25,821 bases of DNA, from the NCBI GenBank assembly GCA_041784625.1, contig JBHBDS010000087.1, forward strand, positions 1 through 25,821, written 5' to 3'. Every line of letters starts with the position of its first letter. Position 1 is the stretch's first letter. The position numbers were made by a program, and so were the translations under genes. The stretch comes from JAUNKE01 sp041784625 (lineage in GTDB: Bacteria > Bacillota > Clostridia > Peptostreptococcales > Filifactoraceae). The notes under the pieces are model-generated. The model saw nothing but the letters and a program-made list of their open reading frames with translations, ran no database searches and had not been told where the DNA came from. This document shows, piece by piece, positions 7,785-14,486 of the stretch.

Positions 7785-8344
7785 TACGACATGCAAAAAC
7801 TCAAGCAAATCTGGAAGGAAGATTTTGTGGAGTAACCGATAGCAAAATTGTTGAGCCAAAAGAAAAAATTCAAGAAAAATTGCAAAGCAAATTGCCTGTA
7901 GAAGAAATGGGAAAGGTCTTTTCTTCCCCAAGCGCACGAGCATTCGAAACTGCTGGTGCGATCGCAGAACATGTTACGATTGTCGAAGATCTTCGAGAAA
8001 TCGACTTTGGACTTTTTGAAAACAATACGCTTCAAGAAATTATTGAAAAATTCCCCAATGAGTTTGAAAAATGGTCCCATGCGGAAGGAGATTATCAGTT
8101 TCCTGAGGGGGATTTATTCTCCAACTTTTTTGAACGAGTAAATGGAGCATTTTCAAAAATTTGTGCAGAAAATCCAAATGATAACATCACGATTTTTTCG
8201 CACGGCGGAGTGATTCAAGCAATTCTGTCTAATCTGCTTGTAAAAGACAGCTCCCTGTTTTGGAAATTCAAAATCGAAAATTGTGGCGTCACAAAAATTC
8301 TGCAAGATGGCGAGCATTTTACCTTTGAAAAAATGAATTATTAG
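7766..8344 (+). CDS. Histidine phosphatase, probable alpha-ribazole phosphatase (CobC-like)
   Basis: 192 residues, phosphoglycerate-mutase-like superfamily. It probably removes the 5' phosphate from alpha-ribazole phosphate or cobalamin phosphate, the last step of nucleotide-loop assembly. The N-terminal R-H-A-K-T (R8, H9) replaces the commoner R-H-G-E-T. Other catalytic positions are R58 in S-S-P-S-A-R-A, E78 in L-R-E-I-D-F-G, and H146 in F-S-H-G-G-V. Specificity is inferred from cobU and cobS immediately upstream and from L-E-G-R-F-C-G, which resembles CobC proteins. I chose ATG 7766, where the family N-terminus starts; the in-frame ATG at 7712 would add 18 residues unlike the family and overlap cobS by 73 bp. 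No cobT or cobalamin riboswitch is present nearby. Confidence 0.82.
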   Translation: MRKIYLIRHAKTQANLEGRFCGVTDSKIVEPKEKIQEKLQSKLPVEEMGKVFSSPSARAFETAGAIAEHVTIVEDLREIDFGLFENNTLQEIIEKFPNEFEKWSHAEGDYQFPEGDLFSNFFERVNGAFSKICAENPNDNITIFSHGGVIQAILSNLLVKDSSLFWKFKIENCGVTKILQDGEHFTFEKMNY

Positions 8345-8353
8345 CGAGGATTT

Positions 8354-9178
8354 ATGATAAAAATGGTAGTAACAGATCTCGATGGAACTCTGTTGAATAA
8401 AGAAAAAAATATTACAAAACAAAACTTGTATGCGATCGAGCGACTAAGAGCGGCAGGGATTTATTTTTGTCTATGCACGGGAAGAATCTATGGCTCGGCA
8501 GCGATGATTGCGGATGATATCGACAATGATTTTCCAATCATTTCTTGCAACGGAGCACTGATCAAAAATCCGAGCACCAATCAAGTTTTGTACCAATACA
8601 CTTTGGATAATCGGATAGCGGAAGATATAGTAGAAAAACTTCGTAAGTATGATTTGGTGTATCATTTCTACAATGAAACGACGGTTTTTTCGAATAAATT
8701 GGCTTACGCTGCCAAAACATATCACGACAAATTTGCTACGGCAAAAAGAAAACTCATCGATATTGTTGTCCAAGAAGATTTGAGAGAGCAAATTGTTCCA
8801 GCAAATGGGATTAATAAATTTATTTTGTTTACGGAAGATTTGGATCTGAAGAAGCGAGTGATCGATGACCTTGGTGAGGTTAAAGGAATCGACATTTCTC
8901 AGTCGGGGAAATTTAATATCGAAGTCTCGGGCAATGGGATCACCAAAGGGACAGGACTTCAAAAGTTAAAAGAAATCTATTCGATCGCAAATGAAGAGTT
9001 GTTTGTAATCGGTGACGAGATGAATGATCTCAGTATGTTCGATGAGGCAAAATTTTCGGTTGCGATGGGCAATGGCGATGATCGCCTCAAAGAAAAAGCA
9101 TATTACATTACTAAATCAAACGAAGAGAGTGGATTTGCTCATGCGGTGAATCGAATCGTGTTTGGAGAGGAAGGATAA
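8354..9178 (+). CDS. Cof-type HAD-IIB phosphatase
   Basis: 274 residues, typical for Cof/YbjI-type haloacid dehalogenase hydrolases acting on sugar phosphates, FMN, PLP or similar metabolites. Motif I is D8-L-D10-G-T-L, motif II C-T-G-R with T42, motif III lysine about K198, and motif IV G-D-E-M-N-D at 220-225. The cap domain (about 85-190) is of the large C2B type. Substrate cannot be predicted from sequence. ATG 8354 follows CGAGGA at short spacing (3 bases), 9 bp after the CobC-like gene and 2 bp before obgE. Confidence 0.9.
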   Translation: MIKMVVTDLDGTLLNKEKNITKQNLYAIERLRAAGIYFCLCTGRIYGSAAMIADDIDNDFPIISCNGALIKNPSTNQVLYQYTLDNRIAEDIVEKLRKYDLVYHFYNETTVFSNKLAYAAKTYHDKFATAKRKLIDIVVQEDLREQIVPANGINKFILFTEDLDLKKRVIDDLGEVKGIDISQSGKFNIEVSGNGITKGTGLQKLKEIYSIANEELFVIGDEMNDLSMFDEAKFSVAMGNGDDRLKEKAYYITKSNEESGFAHAVNRIVFGEEG

Positions 9179-9180
9179 TT

Positions 9181-10455
9181 TTGTTCATAGATAAGGCACA
9201 TATTATTGTAAAAGCAGGAAATGGCGGAAATGGCGCCGTGGCGTTTCGCAGAGAAATCTACGTTCCAGCGGGCGGACCTAATGGCGGCGACGGAGGGCAT
9301 GGCGGAAATATTGTTTTTCAAGTTGACCCCAATATGCGCACGCTGATGGATTTCAAATACAAAAGAAAATACAGCGCAGAATCAGGCGGTAATGGAAAAG
9401 GTTCAAATATGACGGGCAAAGACGGAGAAGATTTGATGATCCGTGTGCCACAGGGGACAGTCATTCGAGATGAAGCGAGCAACTTGGTGCTAGCCGATCT
9501 TTCAAAACCAGATTCTGTTGCAATCATTGCTCGAGGTGGTAAAGGTGGCAAAGGAAACGCTTTTTTCAAAACATCGACGAGACAAGCTCCAGGTTTTGCG
9601 AAAGCAGGAAAAGAAGGCGAAGAAAAAAATCTGGTTCTTGAACTCAAAATGATTGCCGATGTCGGGCTCATTGGATTCCCAAATGTTGGTAAATCGACAT
9701 TTCTTTCGGTTGTCACTAAGGCAAATCCAAAGATTGCAAATTATCATTTTACAACACTTTCGCCAAACTTGGGCGTGGTGGAAAATAAATATGGTGAAAA
9801 TTATGTGATAGCGGATATTCCAGGCCTAATTGATGGAGCGAGCGAGGGCATTGGGCTCGGGCATGATTTTTTGCGCCATATCGAACGAACCAAAGTGCTG
9901 GTTCACATTGTCGATGTTTCTGGTATCGAGGGCAGAAATCCTATCGAGGATTTTGAAAAAATAAATCAAGAACTATTGCTTTTCAACGATAAATTGGCAC
10001 ACAGACCACAGATTGTCGTCGGGAACAAAATCGATATTGCCTCAGAAGAAATGGTCGAAGAATTTAAGATATACATTCAGGAAAAAGGGCACAAAGTGTT
10101 TTTTATCTCTGCAGCGACCAAAAACGGACTCGATGATCTATTGATAGAAATTTCGAAAGTGCTTGCGGAATCCGAAGAGATTGAATTGTTCTCGGAAGAA
10201 GATTTGTACAAGGAAATTCTACCAGAAGGAAATATCGAGGATATCAATATTTTTGTGGAAGACGGAATTTATCATGTAGAGGGGGTAGCAATCGAGAAAT
10301 TGCTATACTCCGTTCACTTTGAAGATATGGAATCCATTCGTTTCTTCCAAAGAGCGATGGAGCAATACAAGGTGTTCGACCGATTACGAGCGATGGGCAT
10401 CAACGACGGCGATACGGTGAAAATTTATGATTTGGAATTTGACTTTTTTGATTAA
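9181..10455 (+). CDS. obgE: GTPase Obg
   Basis: 424 residues. ObgE is an essential GTPase that binds the 50S subunit and links late ribosome assembly to stress responses. The N-terminal glycine-rich Obg domain (about 1-158) is followed by the G domain: G1 G-F-P-N-V-G-K-S at 165-172, G2 T-T at 191-192, G3 D-I-P-G at 212-215, G4 N-K-I-D at 282-285 and G5 S-A-A at 310-312. The C-terminal OCT domain (about 350-424) ends in a D/F-rich tail. The start is TTG at 9181; the family N-terminus M-F-I-D-K-A begins exactly there, and a long purine-rich ribosome site (9164-9175) precedes it. The usual neighbours rplU and rpmA are absent; it leads the yhbY-nadD-yqeK-LCP-rsfS block. Confidence 0.97.
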   Translation: MFIDKAHIIVKAGNGGNGAVAFRREIYVPAGGPNGGDGGHGGNIVFQVDPNMRTLMDFKYKRKYSAESGGNGKGSNMTGKDGEDLMIRVPQGTVIRDEASNLVLADLSKPDSVAIIARGGKGGKGNAFFKTSTRQAPGFAKAGKEGEEKNLVLELKMIADVGLIGFPNVGKSTFLSVVTKANPKIANYHFTTLSPNLGVVENKYGENYVIADIPGLIDGASEGIGLGHDFLRHIERTKVLVHIVDVSGIEGRNPIEDFEKINQELLLFNDKLAHRPQIVVGNKIDIASEEMVEEFKIYIQEKGHKVFFISAATKNGLDDLLIEISKVLAESEEIELFSEEDLYKEILPEGNIEDINIFVEDGIYHVEGVAIEKLLYSVHFEDMESIRFFQRAMEQYKVFDRLRAMGINDGDTVKIYDLEFDFFD

Positions 10456-10468
10456 TAAAGGAGAAAAA

Positions 10469-10765
10469 ATGCTGACAAGTAAACAAAGAGCATATTTGAG
10501 AGGCTTGGCAAACAATATCAGCCCAACCACGACCATTGGAAAGGACGGAATCACGCCTGCGCTGCTCCAATCGATTGAAGAAACTTTCAATACTCGTGAG
10601 TTAATCAAAATCAATCTACTCGACAATTCGGGACTATCAAGCAGAGAAACGATTGATGAGATTGCAAAAGCCTTGCGTGCAGAGCCAGTCCAGAGCATTG
10701 GGAACAAAGTAGTGTTATATCGACGATTCAAGAATGATCCAGTGATTGTTCTGCCAAAAAAATAA
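10469..10765 (+). CDS. yhbY: CRM-domain ribosome-associated RNA-binding protein YhbY
   Basis: 98 residues, a single CRM (CRS1-YhbY) domain that binds pre-50S ribosomal RNA. The pattern L-T-S-K-Q-R-A-Y-L-R-G-L-A opens the protein, followed by the conserved G-K-D-G loop and the C-terminal G-N-K-V-V-L-Y-R strand. ATG 10469 is chosen because AAGGAG (10458-10463) precedes it and it matches the family start; the frame is open further upstream to 10427, but that segment overlaps obgE and is unlike the family. It sits between obgE and nadD, a common Firmicute order. Confidence 0.94.
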   Translation: MLTSKQRAYLRGLANNISPTTTIGKDGITPALLQSIEETFNTRELIKINLLDNSGLSSRETIDEIAKALRAEPVQSIGNKVVLYRRFKNDPVIVLPKK

Positions 10766-10767
10766 AT

Positions 10768-11394
10768 ATGAAAAAAATTGGAATTTTTGGCGGGACTTTT
10801 GATCCGATTCATAAATTGCATTTGAGAATTTCCTTGCTTGCAAAAAATGAACTGGATTTGGATCAGATGATAATCGTACCGACGGGAAATCCGCCACACA
10901 AGAATAATAACCAAGTGACCGATTTTGCGCACCGATTCAATATGGTTCAGCTTGCGGTAGAAAAATTTGATGGCTTTTCGGTGTCGGATGTCGAAAATCA
11001 AAACTCGCTGAACAAGTCGTATACCTCGGATACATTGGACTATTTTTCTAAGGAATATCCGAAAGATCAACTGTATTTTGTTGTTGGTTCCGACTCGCTG
11101 TTTGACATTGAAAATTGGAAGAATCCGCAGAATATTTTTGATAAGGCGATCTTTGTGGTATTCTATCGGCCAGGTCGATTTTCGAGAGAAGATTTGGATG
11201 CGCAGGTGGAGTATTTGACAAATAAATATTCCGCGCACATTCTGCAGATCAAAGTTTTTGCGGAAGATGTTTCTTCTACCGATATTCGGCAAGATTACTC
11301 GGATGGCGATCTCGATAACAGCGATGTGATCACTGCAGAAGTAAGAAAGTATATTGAGGAGCATCAGCTATATGGAAGCAAAAATCCTAGGTAA
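10768..11394 (+). CDS. nadD: Nicotinate-nucleotide adenylyltransferase
   Basis: 208 residues. NadD adenylates nicotinic acid mononucleotide to deamido-NAD, an essential step of NAD synthesis. The N-terminal G-G-T-F-D-P-I-H (8-15) and the late S-S-T-D-I-R signature are both present, as is the P-x-x-N-P-P-H-K segment. The nucleotidyltransferase H-x-G-H signature reads H15-K-L-H18 here, so the normally conserved glycine is leucine while both histidines remain. ATG 10768 is 2 bp after yhbY with no visible ribosome site, so translation is probably coupled. The 3' end overlaps yqeK by 23 bp. Confidence 0.93.
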   Translation: MKKIGIFGGTFDPIHKLHLRISLLAKNELDLDQMIIVPTGNPPHKNNNQVTDFAHRFNMVQLAVEKFDGFSVSDVENQNSLNKSYTSDTLDYFSKEYPKDQLYFVVGSDSLFDIENWKNPQNIFDKAIFVVFYRPGRFSREDLDAQVEYLTNKYSAHILQIKVFAEDVSSTDIRQDYSDGDLDNSDVITAEVRKYIEEHQLYGSKNPR

Positions 11395-11962
11395 TTGCTC
11401 GAGAGAAAATTTACTAAAACATCTATCTGAGCAGTTAAAACCCAAAAGAGTCCAGCATATTTTGGGCGTTGAAAAAATGGCGGAGAAGCTGGCGGTGCAT
11501 TATGATGCAGATGTGACAAAATGTAGAACAGCGGCTCTTTATCATGATATCGCAAAATCGCTGAGCCTAGAAAAAAGCTTAGAGATACTCGAAAAATATC
11601 ACAAAAATGCGGACGAAATAGAGTCCGAATCGACCAATTTGTTGCACTCAAAAGTTGGGGCACTGCAAGCCTTGCATGAGTATGGTATAATAGACGAGGA
11701 AGTACTCGATGCAATCTCTTTTCACACGACGGGCAGAGAAAATATGTCCCTCGTTGAAAAAATTATTTTTGTTGCGGATGCGATTGAAGAAAATCGCTCG
11801 TACGACCATGTTGACGAATTGAGGGAAGAAGCATTTGTCAACCTTGATCACACATTACTTAGAATTTTGAACGAAACGATTATTTACTTAATCCGAAAAG
11901 AGCAAAAAATCCATCCGAATACATTGATGGCAAGAAATTTTTTGCTCAATAAAGAGGTGTAA
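11372..11962 (+). CDS. yqeK: HD-domain diadenosine tetraphosphatase YqeK
   Basis: 196 residues. YqeK-type enzymes hydrolyse Ap4A symmetrically to two ADP. The HD-domain ligands are visible: H29 in V-Q-H-I-L-G-V, H58-D59 in L-Y-H-D-I-A-K, H92, H118 and D136 in F-V-A-D-A-I-E, which matches the family. ATG 11372 is preceded by GAGGAG (11356-11361) at about 10 bases; a TTG at 11354 in the same frame lies before that ribosome site and is less likely. nadD-yqeK adjacency is standard in Firmicutes. Confidence 0.93.
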   Translation: MEAKILGNCSRENLLKHLSEQLKPKRVQHILGVEKMAEKLAVHYDADVTKCRTAALYHDIAKSLSLEKSLEILEKYHKNADEIESESTNLLHSKVGALQALHEYGIIDEEVLDAISFHTTGRENMSLVEKIIFVADAIEENRSYDHVDELREEAFVNLDHTLLRILNETIIYLIRKEQKIHPNTLMARNFLLNKEV

Positions 11963-11963
11963 A

Positions 11964-13262
11964 ATGACGAAGAAAATAATAAAAACTTTTTTGGTATTCT
12001 TTTTGGTATTCTCGACAATACTGGGAACAGGGATGTATTTTTATCTCAAACCAGTGGTAGCAAAAACCATTGAAGAAAAAAAGGAAGAGGAGAAGGTAAC
12101 GGAACTTGATGTGAGCAACTACAAAGAGAGAGTAAACGTACTCCTTCTCGGGGTAGATGTCCTCGCAACCAACCCAGATCAAAGAGGGACAAGAACCGAT
12201 ACGATTATCGTCCTAAGCGTGGATCCTGTGACCAACACAGGCTTCTTGCTGTCAATTCCACGAGATAGTTATGTAAAAGTTGGAAATCGATACGACAAGA
12301 TCAATCATGCGCACTCTTATGGTGGAACAGATCTTGCGCTCACAACAATCAAAGACTTTATCAAAATTCCAATCCATCATTACATCAAAGTGGATTATCG
12401 GGCGCTTTTTAAGACCGTTGACGATTTGGGCGGCATTGAATTTAACGTTCCGATTCCAATGAAGTACAAAGATTCGGCATCGGATCCACCGCTAAACATC
12501 AATCTAGAGCCAGGACTTCAAATGCTAAACGGAGAGCAAGCGATGGGGCTGCTTCGCTATAGAAAAACAAATGGCTATGATGATTATGGCCGAATGAATA
12601 CGCAAAAAGAATTTATCGTGACATTGCTCAAGAAATTGGCGTCACCAAGTTCAATCACAAAAATTCCAAAATATGTCGATACGATCTACCAATATGTCGA
12701 AACGGATTTGCAAGCATCGGATATTCTTGGTTTGATCAAACTGGGAATGTCGATCGACACCGATATGATTGAAAGAGCAACGTTACCAGCAGAATCTGTC
12801 ATGATCAACGGAATCTCCTATATGCAGATTGACAAAGAAAAAATGGCAGAACAACTAACCTACCTTTTGTCGGGCGATTACAAAAAAGAAGAGCCAGCAG
12901 AACAAAATGTTGAATCGAGTGATAATGCGGCTTCTCAAAATTCTTCCAATGCAAGCAGCGAAAAAAAACCGGCTCAGAAAAATATCAATGACTATGATAT
13001 TGCTGTGCTCAACGGCAGTGGAAAAGCTGGCGTAGCAAGAAGAGTTTCGGACTTGCTCAAGATTCAAGATATTATTGCAGATTCATCGGGCAACGCAAAA
13101 GAATTTACGCACGAAAAAACAATTATTTATTACAAAAACGATGTAGAACTCGCAAACAAAATCAAAGATATTATCAAAGTCGGTACGGTAAAAAAAGGCA
13201 CAAAAGAAATTATGAGCTCAGAGCCTGAAATTGTGGTACTGATTGGAAAGGATTTCGAATAG
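11964..13262 (+). CDS. LytR-CpsA-Psr (LCP) family wall-polymer ligase
   Basis: 432 residues. LCP proteins transfer undecaprenyl-linked anionic polymers such as teichoic acid or capsule onto peptidoglycan outside the membrane. A short basic N-terminus leads into one membrane helix (about 5-28). The LCP domain (about 55-235) shows R77-T-D79, S-I-P-R100-D101 and a late R-Y-R-K...G-R-M-N-T-Q-K cluster that binds the polyprenyl pyrophosphate. A Ser/Ala/Lys/Glu-rich linker (about 305-332) joins a C-terminal LytR_C domain (about 333-432) starting near D-Y-D-I-A-V-L-N-G-S-G. The membrane helix contains a perfect tandem duplication of 12 bp. ATG 11964 is 1 bp after yqeK; the stop abuts rsfS. Confidence 0.94.
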   Translation: MTKKIIKTFLVFFLVFSTILGTGMYFYLKPVVAKTIEEKKEEEKVTELDVSNYKERVNVLLLGVDVLATNPDQRGTRTDTIIVLSVDPVTNTGFLLSIPRDSYVKVGNRYDKINHAHSYGGTDLALTTIKDFIKIPIHHYIKVDYRALFKTVDDLGGIEFNVPIPMKYKDSASDPPLNINLEPGLQMLNGEQAMGLLRYRKTNGYDDYGRMNTQKEFIVTLLKKLASPSSITKIPKYVDTIYQYVETDLQASDILGLIKLGMSIDTDMIERATLPAESVMINGISYMQIDKEKMAEQLTYLLSGDYKKEEPAEQNVESSDNAASQNSSNASSEKKPAQKNINDYDIAVLNGSGKAGVARRVSDLLKIQDIIADSSGNAKEFTHEKTIIYYKNDVELANKIKDIIKVGTVKKGTKEIMSSEPEIVVLIGKDFE

Positions 13263-13598
13263 ATGGAAAAATTGTTGCAAGAGCTTTACCAGGAAATGGA
13301 TTCGAAGCATGCAGAAGATATTGTGATGATTGATATTAAGGGGATTACTTCCATTGCGGATTATTTTGTGATTGCAGGAGCTGACAATACGAGAAAAGCA
13401 AAAGCAATCGCTGACCATGTGGAAGAATTTCTCGAAAAAAATGGCTATCAAGCAAAGACGAAAGAAGGACTCGATTCGGCAAAATGGATTTTACTCGATT
13501 TTGGGAGCATCATCGTGCATGTTTTTGAAAACGAAGAAAGAGATTATTACAATATCGAAAAAATCTGGAAAGATGGCATTGACATCACACCAAGATAA
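13263..13598 (+). CDS. rsfS: Ribosome silencing factor RsfS
   Basis: 111 residues, normal length. RsfS binds L14 on the 50S subunit and blocks subunit joining when nutrients are limiting. Conserved marks are A-D-Y-F-V-I-A-G, W-I-L-L-D-F-G, V-H-V-F and E-R-D-Y-Y-N-I-E-K-I-W. ATG 13263 follows the LCP stop without a gap, with AAAGGA about 13 bases upstream. It closes the obgE-to-rsfS block and is followed 11 bp later by glyQ. Confidence 0.95.
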   Translation: MEKLLQELYQEMDSKHAEDIVMIDIKGITSIADYFVIAGADNTRKAKAIADHVEEFLEKNGYQAKTKEGLDSAKWILLDFGSIIVHVFENEERDYYNIEKIWKDGIDITPR

Positions 13599-13609
13599 CA
13601 GGAGGCATT

Positions 13610-14485
13610 ATGAATTTTCAAAATATGATTCTAAAGCTGCAAGAATATTGGGCGAACCAAGGCTGCATCATGATGCAAGCATACGATAGCGAAAAGGGAG
13701 CGGGAACGCTGAATCCGCAAACTTTTTTGCGTGCGCTTGGACCAGAACCGTGGAAAGTTTGTTATGTTGAGCCATCTCGAAGACCAGCGGATGCACGTTA
13801 TGGAGAAAATCCAAACCGTCTCTATCAACATCATCAATTCCAAGTAATCATCAAACCATCTCCAGATAATATCCAAGAGCTTTATCTCGGTTCACTCAAA
13901 GCAATCGGGATTGATCCGCTTGAGCATGATATCCGATTTGTAGAAGACAACTGGGAGAATCCGACCTTTGGAGCGTGGGGTCTCGGCTGGGAAGTTTGGC
14001 TCGACGGAATGGAAATTACGCAATATACGTATTTTCAACAAGTGGGTGCAATCGACTGCGAACTTGAATCGGCAGAATTAGCGTACGGACTAGAACGTAT
14101 TGCACTGTATCTTCAAGACAAAAACAATGTATACGACATCGACTATACGGACGACATCAAATATGGCGATGTATTTAAAATGGCAGAGTACGAGCATTCG
14201 GTATACAGCTTTGATGTGTCTGACAAAGAAATGCTCTTCAACCAATTTGAAGTTAATGAAAAAGAAGCACTTCGATTGATTGAAGAAGGGCTTGTGATGC
14301 CAGCGTATGACTACACACTCAAGGCTTGTCACACATTCAATCTGCTGGATGCAAGAGGCGCCATTGGTGTGAGTCAAAGAGCTGTATATATCACAAAAAT
14401 CCGAAATATCGCAAAGAGAATCGCAACACTATACGTTGAGCAACGAGCAGAAATGGGATTCCCATTGCTAAAGAAGGGGGAATAG
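13610..14485 (+). CDS. glyQ: Glycyl-tRNA synthetase alpha subunit
   Basis: 291 residues, normal for the alpha chain of the bacterial (alpha-beta)2 class II glycyl-tRNA synthetase, which holds the aminoacylation site. The sequence is strongly family-like throughout: E-Y-W-x-x-Q-G-C, the P-S-R-R-P-x-D-x-R-Y-G-E-N-P-N-R segment, F-Q-V-I-I-K-P-S-P and W-E-V-W-L-D-G-M-E-I-T-Q. ATG 13610 has a perfect AGGAGG (13600-13605). Only 11 bp separate it from rsfS, leaving no room for the T-box leader that often controls glyQS in Firmicutes. Confidence 0.98.
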   Translation: MNFQNMILKLQEYWANQGCIMMQAYDSEKGAGTLNPQTFLRALGPEPWKVCYVEPSRRPADARYGENPNRLYQHHQFQVIIKPSPDNIQELYLGSLKAIGIDPLEHDIRFVEDNWENPTFGAWGLGWEVWLDGMEITQYTYFQQVGAIDCELESAELAYGLERIALYLQDKNNVYDIDYTDDIKYGDVFKMAEYEHSVYSFDVSDKEMLFNQFEVNEKEALRLIEEGLVMPAYDYTLKACHTFNLLDARGAIGVSQRAVYITKIRNIAKRIATLYVEQRAEMGFPLLKKGE

Positions 14486-14486
14486 T

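Noticed and set aside
10384..11364. A 326-codon open frame on the minus strand
   Set aside because: It lies fully opposite yhbY and nadD, both with clear family motifs, and its translation is basic and hydrophobic without recognisable domains; it is a shadow of the codon use on the + strand.
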